NCBI GenBank assembly: GCA_034440635.1
Contig: JAOTON010000204.1
Span: 372,001 to 436,000 of the forward strand
Source: Lepas anatifera
Taxonomy: Eukaryota > Arthropoda > Thecostraca > Lepadidae
DNA length: 64,000 nt
Reading direction: 5' to 3'
Shown here: one piece after another, positions 12,331 to 23,800 of the stretch
Position numbering within the stretch: the first letter of the stretch is position 1
Layout of the letters: every line of letters begins with the position of its first letter
Position numbers and translations under genes: made by a program
The notes under the pieces: generated by a model
Databases searched by the model: none
What the model was told of the DNA's origin: nothing
What the model saw: the letters and a program-made list of their open reading frames with translations, nothing else

Positions 12331-12973
12331 GCGCTGCGCTAAATCGAAATTGCGGGCGTGAATGATAAATTTGGACATTGTTGGGCCAAAAGCTAGTAAA
12401 ATGTTTCGGAAATGTGTTCTCCACCCTCCGTTTAATCGTTTCAGTATGGCTTTGTGGTTGGCCCTATGCAATGTTATAACTTCGAAGTTAAGTTTATTTA
12501 CTGTCAAGGTCAATGTCACTGGTCATGGTCAAATCCTTTCTCAAGGCAAATCCCTTATTTCCGGCCCAAAGGCTGCTACAGTGCCAGTTATATTATACAT
12601 TATTGGGAATAGGTCTTGTTAATCATAGTTCATTAAACTTGAATGACCCTGACCTCAAACCTTCAGAGGACATTGAGTGGGACCTTCCCTCTATGACCTT
12701 AGTTCACTTTCAGTGTATTTCTGCCTTTTCTGCATAATCACGGCATTTCCCAATATGTTTCCAGCATGGTCGATGTCACCTTTACTACCTCGTTTGACCT
12801 TGAAGACACTGAGCTAAGTCAATGAAACTTAGCCATAGCATATATCACCATCGCCCTCACGCACCTCCCAACGGGTGATTTATAGCCCTCTTGGTCCCGA
12901 GATCTCGGGGGGAGGTACTTCAGGACTCTCCACTGCACGTTCACGCCAGACCCCTCTCCACTGCGCGTGTTAA

Positions 12974-14239
12974 GGTAAGAGTATGGCCCAACACTAAGTC
13001 ACATATCATCTGTGAAAGACCTACTTAATGCGATGCTAGTTCAACTGAGGGACCTTAGATCAGCTCGGGGGTCCGGAATTTTCCTGACGCAGAGTCGTGA
13101 CGGAAAGCCGTGGTGCCGCCCCTGATCTCTAGTAACCCTCTACAAAGACGCAGAGGCACAGATAGGTCAAATTATGACTCAGCCGATCCCACAAATGCTG
13201 CGAATTGAACCATTATTACTTATGGGTCAGCAAATATTTTGTGAGAGCAAAAGGTGTAGGACCCGGGCTGACCCTCCCAGGGTCTTTCAATTTCCAAATC
13301 AGGGGGTTCCTAACCCCTCAACCCCCCGGGATCTCCACCCATGGCGGGTAGGCCCACAGTTACCTCCTTATTTTATTATCATCATCATATTCATATTTCG
13401 AGTATTTTCGAGTATTTCTAGACCTTTGATATCCTAAAGCATTACCTATCCAACTACGAGAGAAAGCGAGGAAAATAACAAGGAGGCGGGAAAACGAAAG
13501 CAAGAAAGGAAAGAAGGACGAAACAGCACAAAGAACGCGACACAAGAGAAAATAAAGCAAGCTGAGGCTCTGCGTCCGATTCTACCTGTTACGAAACAGA
13601 ATGTATGAAATACGCTCTATTGGCCGTGTGATTCAACACCTTATATCATACTATCATCTTTTAATATGGCGGTAGTTGACATTGTTTCGAAATCGGGAAC
13701 CCTCAGTAATTAAAAAAATTCACACTTCTCGGCCAGTAGGCATCAATGGCAGGCTATAGCGGCTTCCTTCCTTGGAAACTCCCTATTTGTCGGACTTGTT
13801 TGCTGCCCGGCTGAAGTCTGCTCTGCGGCGCAGGGAATGCGTCACGTATCGATTGTTTTCAACTTCTCTGGGACCTGAGCCTGAGGTGACGGATCTAGGT
13901 CGATAGGGGCAGAGCATTTTTGTCAAATTTGTACTGGGGACCAAGCAAGGTAAAGAGCACCATCAGAGCTCACGGGGGCACATTTCATCATTCGAAAGAG
14001 CCCTAGTTTTCTTTATTGGGCACTTTAGGTTCCTGCCATGCATAAAGAAAGCTAGTTAGGGGTCTACCATGACCTTCAGCACAGGACACAGAACCATTTC
14101 TGAAAGCAGGACTAGCCTTTAGCTATTTAGAATTAGAAGAATACTGGTCCCTAAGGCAGGGAAATCCCAAGGGCTGAGGACCATTGGGAGGGGCTGGGTA
14201 CCAAAAATGACCTTGCCAAGGGGAGGGGAGGCCTAGGCC
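12974..14239. other. No recognisable gene
   Basis: Non-coding between E7 and E8. It contains short simple patterns (atcatcatatt near 13380 and a purine-rich gaaagaagga stretch near 13490). Nothing exon-like was seen. Confidence 0.5.
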
Positions 14240-15200
14240 TTAACACGCGCGGAGCTAGTGCCCACCACCTATTTTTAAGGTGGCCGAAAGTCGTTGCAGC
14301 CAAAAATGCTACTTTGCTAGATTAGACTGAATCATGAGCGTGTCGATTGGTGGAAAGTTATGAAATCGCTCACAATGTTTACTTAACAGGCCGTCAGTCA
14401 CATATGTATTTTGAGACCGTCGCATCGCGCTGTCGCGCCATTCGCCTGCACTGCAGACCGAGTGGCGACGCAATAACGCCTATAATCGAGATGATGTCAG
14501 GCTCATCTCAGGAGTTCAGGCCAAAGGTCACAGGTCGGTGATTAGCCCCATGCATCATCACAATGGGTTAATGAGTATGAGTATATCCAACTGACTTTAG
14601 TTAATGTTGTTTGTTTTGTTACGGGTCAAGGTCAAAGGTCATTGGTTAAGGTCAAACCTCCATTTCCTAGCCGTCGGTTGTTATAGTGTCATTTATAGTG
14701 TAATTGGGGATATATAACATTGTGAGATTATAAGTAAATGCCCTTGAGTAACCAAAGGGTACCCGGTAACCTATTTTTGATTGATCTACATCAATATTTC
14801 CAAGTTCAAACGAGGTCTTAAAGCTCAAATTTTGGCGGTGCTGGGAACTCATCAGGAAATTCCGTGATTAAGCGCAAAAAAGTCCGGAATGTACTACAAA
14901 TGGACCAGGGTCATCGAGAGAAGGCCCCAAAAATGTTTCCCAACACTTTGGGGTCAAGTTCGTTCAATGTCATTTACCTCTGGCGTTACGATATGACATA
15001 TTCCCTATAATTACATCATTTTAGCATCTTAGCAATCGTTGGACAGGAGATGAGTACTGGCCTTGATCTGTGACCTTTGAGTTATCCTATGGCGTCAGCA
15101 TAGTATACGTCAGACTGTGTAACGCCATTTGACCAAAAGCACCGGGGCCAATGACCTTGAGAAAGCTGGTACGACCTCGACCTGTGACCTTCACCGTCAT
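14240..15200 (+). mobile_element. TTAA-type element E8, right end not found
   Basis: Starts with TTAA (14240-14243) then cacgcgcggagctag, followed by gtgcccaccacct. It runs in register with E7 through ctgcagaccgagtgg (about 14450) and ggtcaaggtcaaaggtca (about 14623). Several AGGTCA-like words are present. A doubled terminus and closing TTAA were not found, so the right boundary is a guess. Confidence 0.5.
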
Positions 15201-15225
15201 GTGGGGTGGCCTTGACATATAATCC

Positions 15226-15228
<3 letters not shown>

Positions 15229-15305
<77 letters not shown>
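15229..15305. repeat. (AT)n microsatellite
   Basis: An uninterrupted alternating A/T run of about 77 bases. Any reading frame through it gives only Tyr-Ile repeats. Confidence 0.97.
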
Positions 15306-15307
<2 letters not shown>

Positions 15308-15453
15308 GCTACAATGTCACCCGTCGGTCTCTGATGCAGGTGAACTGGTGGGACCGCCCGATTGTGGTGATCCCAAAATAAGTAAGTTGACTTTGAAAGC
15401 CTCAAAGTAAAAAAAACCTTGAAGCAATTTTCAAAATTATTATAACATTCGAC

Positions 15454-15513
15454 CAACCGTTGAATTCTCTCAATTGTGGTCAAGTAGCATTTTTCGACTG
15501 AAAGCGGTTCTCC
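15454..15513. repeat. Dispersed repeat fragment shared with 55484-55542
   Basis: Both places read cca(a)ccgtt(g/a)aattctctcaa, then caagta, cgttt or catttt, and gcggttctcc at matching spacing. It is a piece of an otherwise undefined dispersed family. Confidence 0.55.
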
Positions 15514-15599
15514 ACCCGCTACGCGGGGGGGGCTCGAGCCCCCTACATTGCGTTTGGGTGTCTTGCTATACACGTCGGGCGCCTTCAACGCCCGGCATC

Positions 15600-15677
15600 C
15601 CACGGGGGAGGGGGTGGCCTCATGGACTGACGGGGCGGGGAGGGGGTGGCCTCATGGAATGACGGGGCGGGGAGGGG
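15600..15677. repeat. Two-unit GC-rich tandem repeat
   Basis: A 32-bp unit (cggggcggggagggggtggc plus ctcatgga(c/a)tga) is repeated about twice. The phrase ggggcgggg recurs at each junction. Confidence 0.75.
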
Positions 15678-17652
15678 CGACCACCCAGTTCACTCCCCTC
15701 TTATCCATCCCTGGGCCTATGGACTCAGAATGAAGGAAGAAACAGCCGCGTATGAAAACATTATCGGTCATTAGCAGGACATCTAGAGGTTAAGGCTGGA
15801 ATCTACCCAGTGTTCGTGAAGACGAAACGAGCTCGTGCCAGTAGTTTCACGTAAGTAAATCGTGTAAAAATCATTTTTATGACGTCGCCGGCCACCCAAA
15901 GAGAGGCACAAATTTAACGTCGCAGGCCAGGGCTGGGGACAGGGCCCTTCCCGAGCACCTAGCCCTGCCTGCTATCTTCTCACGGTGGACAGCACTCGGA
16001 TCCCTTCAACCTTCAGATCAGGTCAAACTGGTCACTGATTTGTCCAGCGCTAATTTCGCACGCTTGCATGAGCAGCTTTTTTGCTTCCGCTTCACTTTTT
16101 GTATTTTTCTAGTGTAGGCGAGAGTGTAGACAAACAAGCCCCCAGCACCCCCATTCCCCACCCGCACAACTAGCCTGTATTGACAAGAAAAAGAGACGTG
16201 GGGAAGAGTGCCCGACGACGGGGAGCGCATGCCCCGAAGGCGACCGATCCGACAGAATGCATACGTTCTTCAATCATCAACAGGACAAACACCCCCACCA
16301 CCAACCCCCTCCACCACTCGAATTCCAAGGTGTCCCAGCATAAATATTTATCCGCCGAACTTACTATGGCTTGTGTGCGTAAGAGTGTTATGACAGCAGC
16401 TTTTTTGAGAATGCTCACATTTTCAATGATTTTTCGGTTGTTTTTGTCGCATATTCCTTAAATCCCCGTTTTTCGACATTCACAAGATAGTGGCTATGCT
16501 TTTAACACCTTAGAGCACCTCCTGCATGGAAGGCCTCCTGTCTCCACACACGCCCACCCTCCCATATTCTAGGGCGGAATCTTACGACCCTTTGCTTGCT
16601 GATCAGATATTCACCCAACATCTACCCTAAAACCAATAAGTTTCGGGAGCACACTGTTCGAAGCTCCGAAGACTGCGATAGCTCCCCCTCCTGGAGCTCG
16701 AACCCCCTTTCTTTGTGAAATTCTGGACTGGTTATCGACACTGTGGGAAGGCTGACGAGGTATGCACAGACTCTGAAGTATATTTCCACCCCCGGGTACT
16801 GAGTTGTCCTGTATTAGACCCTTGGACGACCTGTGACTAATCAATCATCCTAAACATCATTTCCCGGCCGCTGTAAGTCGCCCATGACGATTATGAGGCA
16901 TGACACTTTAAAAAAAAGATATCGAACCGTAGACTCTTCAGCACCAGAGGATGGGTCGATACTTATTAAACAATCAGGCGGTCCTCATTAGGCAGTGCCT
17001 GCTCCCCTCAAAACCGCTCACCCCACATCCCCGGTCGGAGCGCTGCGGACAGAGTACAGCCCTGGAAAAACGCCAAACAGCGAAACGGAGCCGTAATCAA
17101 GTGCAGCTGTATTTATCTATAGCACTAGGTAAACATTGGTCAGCAACGGAGAGTAGAACGCGAGAAATGACATGGTATATCATAATGACACCCAGATAAA
17201 ACATATATAGTCAACGGACAACGGTAGGCAGATAAATCAGCATTCAGCAAAGCAGGCAGACGGCAACGTTAACAATGACCGATTTTCATAACATATCACT
17301 TCGCACGTAGATCAATTCGGAATGTCAGACTATCAAGAGGAATCAGAGAGTTGGGTGGAATGCAGAGTTCCGGAATGAGACCATCCAGACGGGCACCAGA
17401 TGGCCCAACGAAAGCGCCCTTGCAACCAAAGCCATTGCAGAACAGCCCGCCACGGGAGGGTAGCGTCCCTGAAGAGACGGTCGCAGCGACGCGTCCCGCT
17501 GTGACGCGGTGACACCCTCGAGGTGAGGGCCGGACCGGTAGCTCCCGCGCTGTGTAGGAGCCCACTGGACCGCCTCCCCCAACTACAGTAAGCGCGCACC
17601 CAAGACCAGCACCACAGTAGAAAAACAGCTCCACAGCCGGCGGCAGCGGCGT
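15678..17652. other. Transketolase 3' flank; no other gene seen
   Basis: This lies beyond the transketolase stop on its minus strand and should include the 3' UTR. No canonical AATAAA is obvious close to the stop; a GATAAA variant occurs near 17110. No other gene, repeat or RNA was recognised. Confidence 0.45.
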
Positions 17653-17825
17653 CTACTGCTTGGCCAGGTCCTGCACCGCCTTGACGATGCAGGAGGCACT
17701 GATGCCGAACATGTCCTGGAGGGCGTCGGAGGGCCCCGAGCGCGGCACCCGGTCCACGCACAGCTTCTTCACAACCACGTCACGCTCCATCGACAGCGCC
17801 GAGCAGACCGCCTCACCCAGGCCAC
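17653..17825 (-). CDS. Transketolase exon 11 (C terminus, stop TAG)
   Basis: Acceptor gtcggcag|GT. Encodes residues 573-628 after completing Gly572, beginning [10 protein letters not shown] and containing [20 protein letters not shown], ending AKQ-stop at 17653-17655. This is the conserved C-terminal domain end (human VNRVPRSG...MFGI). Confidence 0.93.
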
Positions 17826-20800
17826 CTGCCGACGCAGCGTACGGCTCGTCACTGCACGACGGGGTACACGGGTCTTCACTGCACGACGGGGTACACGGGT
17901 CGTCACTGTACGACGGGGTACACGGGTCGTCACTGTTAGACTAAGTACACGGGTCATCACTGTACGACGGGGTACACGGGTCGTCACTGTTAGACTGAGT
18001 ACACGGGTCGTCACTGTCCAATCGAGTACACGGTTTATCACAGTCCAACACAGCCCATCACCGCGCCACACAGCACACAACCCGTCACTGTCCAACACAG
18101 CCCGTCCCTGTCCAATGCAGCCCATCACTGCGCCACACAGCACACAACCCGTCACTGTCCAACACAGCCCATCACTGCGCCACACAGCACACAACCCGTC
18201 ACTGTTCAACACAGCACGTCATTGTCCGACACAACACACGGTTTGTCACTGTCCAACACAGCCTATCGCTGCGCCACACAACACACAACCCGTCACTGTC
18301 CAACACAGCCCATCACTGCGCCACACAACACACAACCCGTCACTGTCCAACACAGCCCATCACTGCGCCACACAGCATACAACCCGTCACTGTCCAACAC
18401 AGCCCGCATAATGTTACTGTTCCCAAATTCCGGGCACTAGTCCCACCTGCTGGACATTAGTCCAACCTTCCCGGCATTGGTCCCACCTGCCTGATATTAG
18501 TCCCCTGCCTGGCATTAATCCCACATTCCGTCATTGGTTCCCCCTGCCTGGTAATAGTCCCCTGCCGGGTATTGGTCCCCTGCCTGGTATTAATCCCACA
18601 TTCCGTCATTGGTTCCCCCTGCCTGGTATTGGTCCCCTGCCTGGTATTGGTCCCCTGCCTGGTATTAGTCCCCTGCCTGGTATTAGTCCCCTGCCTGGTA
18701 TTAGTCCCCTGCCGGGTATTGGTCCTCCTGCCGGGCACTGGTCCTACCTGCTGGGTAGTGGTCCTCCACGGTGAGGACGCGGCCGCCGCAGTGACGCGCG
18801 TTGTCACGCACGGCCTGCACGTCCAGCGGCTTGACAGTGAACGGGTCCAGCACGCGCACGTGCACGCCCATGCCGGCCAGGTGGTCAGCCGCCTTCAGAG
18901 CGTTGTGCAGCGTGATGCCGGCGCCAATCACCAGCACCTGGCGGCCAAGACAGGAACTAACACATCGCAGCGCCACCCGGTAACAGCCGATGACCGTTCC
19001 CTCTCTGGACGTGAGCACAGCGCTCGGGTATCAGTGGGATCCGTGTATGCCCTGGCCTCAATACCAGCACCTACGTTGGCCTGTTAGAAGCCGGCTGCAC
19101 CACTTGCCGTCTAAACGATGTGAATGAGAGTTCTAGGTCCGCACTCAATATTCAGGTTAGTGCAGTAGTCATCAACCCAGTCGCAGAGCTCTAGGCTCAA
19201 ACCAAAACTCGCGCTGCCATCTACATTTGACACCAGATAAGACTTTGCAACTTCGTCCATGGCATCCTCCAGTGTCGAAATCGCCGAGGCCGCTATTCAC
19301 CCCGCCTGAGCATGCCCTGTACACTGTGACAGCACCTGGCTGTAAGAATAAGCATGCGTCACGCTCCGCGCCCCGTCACTTCCGGCACGACTCAGCACCA
19401 GTCTGCGGATGTATTCAGGGGCGGCTAAACATGTGAAGCAGGATGGGCTCGCCCAGTCTGATCTGGGAACAGTCATGTGCATCAAATAGTGTTTCCGGCC
19501 CTCACCCACTGACAACCTTGTTGGGCTGTGGACACTGACAACCTTGGGGACGGGGGAGTCCGCGGTAAAGCATGCCCAGTCATACTCGTGCTGTTTTGAA
19601 ACGTCACTTTTATATGCTCTTTCCGACGCTTTAATTGATCGCTATTTCGTATAATCAATAGAGGTACTAATATCACAATTACTATGCAGTTCTTGAAATA
19701 ATTTATCCAATTTCGCATATAATGACAAGGGCCAAAACACTAATCAATAATTGCAAAGCTTCTACGTAACGGCCTGAAGAGAGCCCTTGGTACAAACACC
19801 AATTTAATACGAAAAGGTGAGCACATCTAAAGCTGGCCAAATACCTAGGTTGTGCAACTGACTAGCAAAAAAAAAACATCAATACATAGATCTACATTAC
19901 AGACTAATCATGACAACGGGATTTCTGCTGCTCGGTGTGGCAGAAACGGAGGCTTCGTCAGCTGCTGATTTGGGCGAGTCAGCGCCCTGTCACTAAAAAA
20001 AGAAGACATTATTTTGCCGTTGCGTTCTACACAGGGTATCTTTGCTATAGGTACGTTCACGAGAAGGTTTGCCCCTAGTCATATCGCCAGCAAGACTGCT
20101 ATAAACACTTTATTTCAAAAGTTATTTCATATATTTGGAAAATTATTGAAGTTTTGTGATAAATAACTTTCAATGTCATCCTACTATTTGATGACACTTT
20201 CGTTCAACAGCCAAAAGAAATTGAATTGTACAAAAGACTACAAATTACTTAGGTCCGAAGAATGCTAACCTCAAAATGTACAAGAAACTTCAATCTTCAC
20301 CGATCAACTGGTGAAGATTTCATTCGCTACCTTTCCGCACTTAGTCAACAGAGTAAAATTAATTATAGTTACTAAATTTGCCATATGTGCACTCCGTGTG
20401 CGCAGTAATGAGCATTCTTGATTCGTGTTTGTAGCAGCTTCCACACAAATACGGTTTTTGAAGTGCCGTCGCGATGAATTTAACTTGCCGTCGATGGTGG
20501 GATACCACCTGAGAAATTGCTGCTGCATAAGGCACATAGGATCACAGCCTCCAAGCAGTTAAACGATAAAGATGGCCGACCAAGCATAGACACGCACACA
20601 CTGAGGAAAATGAAGGTAAAGTCGTCGATGCTCGGCGTCGTGACATTCTCCTAGTCTCTCTGGTGACTTCTCGATGAAACTGTCTCGGGGTTTCCCAGTA
20701 GTTTAAACTTCTCGCGGCGCCAAGTTCCACCGCTGAAGTGCCATAGTCAGTCCCATCTCGATAGTCTCTGAGACTGTACTTATGGCTATGGTACAACGAC

Positions 20801-23800
20801 AGGTGTATGACGTTAAGTATTTGGGGCTGAAATCGAGTATATTTCCTACCGTATCGGAAATCTAAGTAATCCAGAGCATTGCAGATGTCGAAGGCAAAAA
20901 TACAGGAAAACTCGAGAGAGACGACCATCACCCAACCGCGCACTATCATCGTTCCTAAAGCATCATGCCATGAAACAATAGCATGCCTGATACACCATGC
21001 CATGAAGCAATAGTAAACATAATACACCATGCCAAGAAGCAATAGTAAATCAGATCATACCATGGCGCAATAGTGAGCCTAAAACGCCATGCAATAATGG
21101 AGCAATCGTAGAAGCATCACACAATATTGAAAACAACGTAATCGTAAACACGGGTTCAAAACTAGAGGTCGTTATCAGAAGCCAAGTACGGCATGCGACA
21201 AGAACAGCTTCGTTTGGGAAATGTCATCGAAAGGGTTGTCCAAAAAATCGTCAGGAACGTTCCGTGGACTGGAAATAGGAATATACGAACACTGAGCACA
21301 CGTGGAACACCAGACAAACTCATTAGCATCTATACACGCGGAAAATTCCAATTCCATCTATACACCAACTTGCATACCCAATGAGAAAACACGAAAACTT
21401 AGATCACTTACAAAGTGGAAGAACATAAATCAGGTCAACTGAGTTATCAAAACCAGTCTGAATATGTATTACAAACAAGGGGATGTCATTACTTATAATA
21501 GTTACGCCAGCAATAGCTCAGACTCAAAATGGTAAGTAAACTCCCTAGAAACCTACGTACTGATATTACGGCGTCCACGCATTCATAGCCAACATGCACT
21601 GCAGAGGAAAAAGAAACGTGTTTGAATTTATTACAGCCAATAAGTATCCAATTTCTTTCCATTGTGCGCCTATTACCAGGTGTGTTGAGAAATAACGGCA
21701 CCGGAGCCGCGCTCCGTGTTAATCCGACTCCGTTGCCGGGTCGCTAGGCTAGTGGGGGAGGAGATGAAAATTACCTCAGGAAACTGACTTTAAAAGGGAA
21801 AAACCTCTCCGGAAACAGACGTATATACCCACGAACAGTTAGGTTTGGGATGTGCGATGGACACAACCAGGGGATTCCTGATGCACTGCGCGACTCGTTT
21901 CTAGGCTGAAATCCCAGAAGGTGTCGCATTTCCTTTAAAGGGAATGTGATACTTGTATGATGGGATCTAAGACGGGAGTCCGGTGAAAAAGCATTCGGAA
22001 ACCTCTATCTAGCAGTTCATTCGCCAACGAACTAGTAATCTACGCAAAAAAGATATGTTACCAGCAAATTTCGCCCTCATCGGCCCCGAGCCTACCGAAA
22101 TTACCGACGAACAGCCGCGCGCGGCCACTACCATCGTAAGTGGGGGGGAGGGGGCAGGGAGGAGACATGTTAGCAGTGCATTCAAAAGGAAACACGCTCA
22201 TGGAGCGCTGTTGCTCATTAAGATGCTAGCTTTCAGACGAACCAAACATGCCAACAGGATTTTTCGACATGTTCTACGCTTGATAACTCGGTTCACAGCC
22301 CACGAAGGTGGCCTATTCCCTGTACCACCATGTAACGCAGCTGCCGGGGGTGGAGTTGTGTCAGTTCAGAGTGTCAGGCAGCGTTAGTGGCACGCCAGCA
22401 GGTCCGGGCAGGGAGCCGTTCTCTCAGGCGGACACCATGCGGTTAGGTCACACTCAGCGGGCCCACACCTGTACGGAAGGTCCACCGCAGACGACCAGAG
22501 ACCTACAACCACACCTGCACGTCAGTCCAGCCTGCACCCATACACAGCTCAACAACTTCACCCGCATCTGCAACCTTGTCTCCCTGGATCCGACTAAGGC
22601 TCTGGGCTTGAGTTTCCAAGTAGAACCCTGATTTCCAGAGGACTGTACCAGAGTAGGAGCGTTTTCAAGTTCAACCCTATGTTCAACTATTATCTAGCCG
22701 ACGCATGGTCTCAGGGTGCAGGGGCCGAGCTTTCCGTCTGCGTGCTGACATCCTGGACCTCCGCTGAAGAACTGTTCCAACTGATAAAACCATCGCTCAC
22801 TTTACAGTTTCCTAAGACTTCAGCTTAAAAGGATTCTACTGCAGGTTTAAAGGTAAATTCAAGTAAAAAGGTTCGCGGAAAAAGAGGTGGGCAAAAGTGC
22901 CGTGCAAAGAACGCCTCATAAAAAGTCCTTAACTAACTACACACTTGACAGACCTCTTATCTTAGGGAGGCCCCCTCAGCGCCGTGACATAAATGTCATT
23001 CCATCGAACGCCCATCTGAGGTAGGCCCGGAACAGCCTGCCTTGCCAAAGCGCATATTAGGAACACTGTCCCCCCCCCCCACCAACACTGGCTACTCACC
23101 GTGTCGTCGCCAGACTGTTTGACGACGTTGGCCTTGCCGATCTGGAAGCTCTGGCTGTTCTCGTACAGCACCGGCGTGGCCGGTCGCGAGGTACGGATGA
23201 AGCAGATGCCTGCCGTCGGCACGGCAGGGTCAGAGTTCAACCTGCTACTCAACAGTGTCCCAGCACATACACACCTACCCACTCAGAGGGTGGGTTAAGC
23301 GTTTGTTCATTCACAACTACATGGAAAGTTAAGAATACACAGTAAACTAAATAAAGTAAACAAAGACAGCACACTCGCTGCCATATTTCCATATCCGTCT
23401 CCGGGCGGGCACACGCCGGCCCGGTGACACCAACAATGAGATATCTGTGGTTATAAAAGGGCAAGACCAGTCGATTGTCAACAAATCAGGAAATATCTAT
23501 CCGAGCAGCGATAGCCAGGACTGGTTACCCGGGCACATCACCGTCGGACAGGGGATAGGGCGGCCCCACCGGACATGAGCGGCCGCGTTCCAGCATCCGA
23601 CCCAGCCGACACTCCGACCTCTATAACGGTCTCTATAACGGTAGTCCGATCACTATAACACGCAGTAAGCAGATCGGCTCCGGCTGGCGGCGCGGCGACG
23701 CTAGCGCCACCAGAGGAAGCGGCGGAGGCGAGACCAGCGCCCCAGGCGGCAGCGAGGCGATCTCAAAGGAAAATGGGCCATCAATCAATTCCGTGACGCA

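Larger units (their letters stand above)
10165..12973 (+). mobile_element. TTAA-type element E7, split by nested insertions
   Basis: The left edge is ctaacacacg (TTAA mutated to CTAA); the right edge is cgcgtgTTAA (TTAA at 12970-12973). The 3' end repeats the word ctctccactgc(a/g)cgt twice. Segments 10165-10440 and 12420-12700 match E8 (14240 onward) in order: gtgcccaccacct-like start, ctgcagaccgagtgg, then ctggtcatggtcaa. The intervening DNA includes two or three later insertions. Original length was probably near 1.3-1.4 kb. Confidence 0.6.

Noticed and set aside
15082..15603. 173-codon minus-strand ORF with a Tyr-Ile run
   Set aside because: Held open by the (AT)n microsatellite; no domain on either side.
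18420..18740. CRISPR-like array
   Set aside because: Units are contiguous without unique spacers, in a eukaryotic intron. The same applies to the other minisatellites here.
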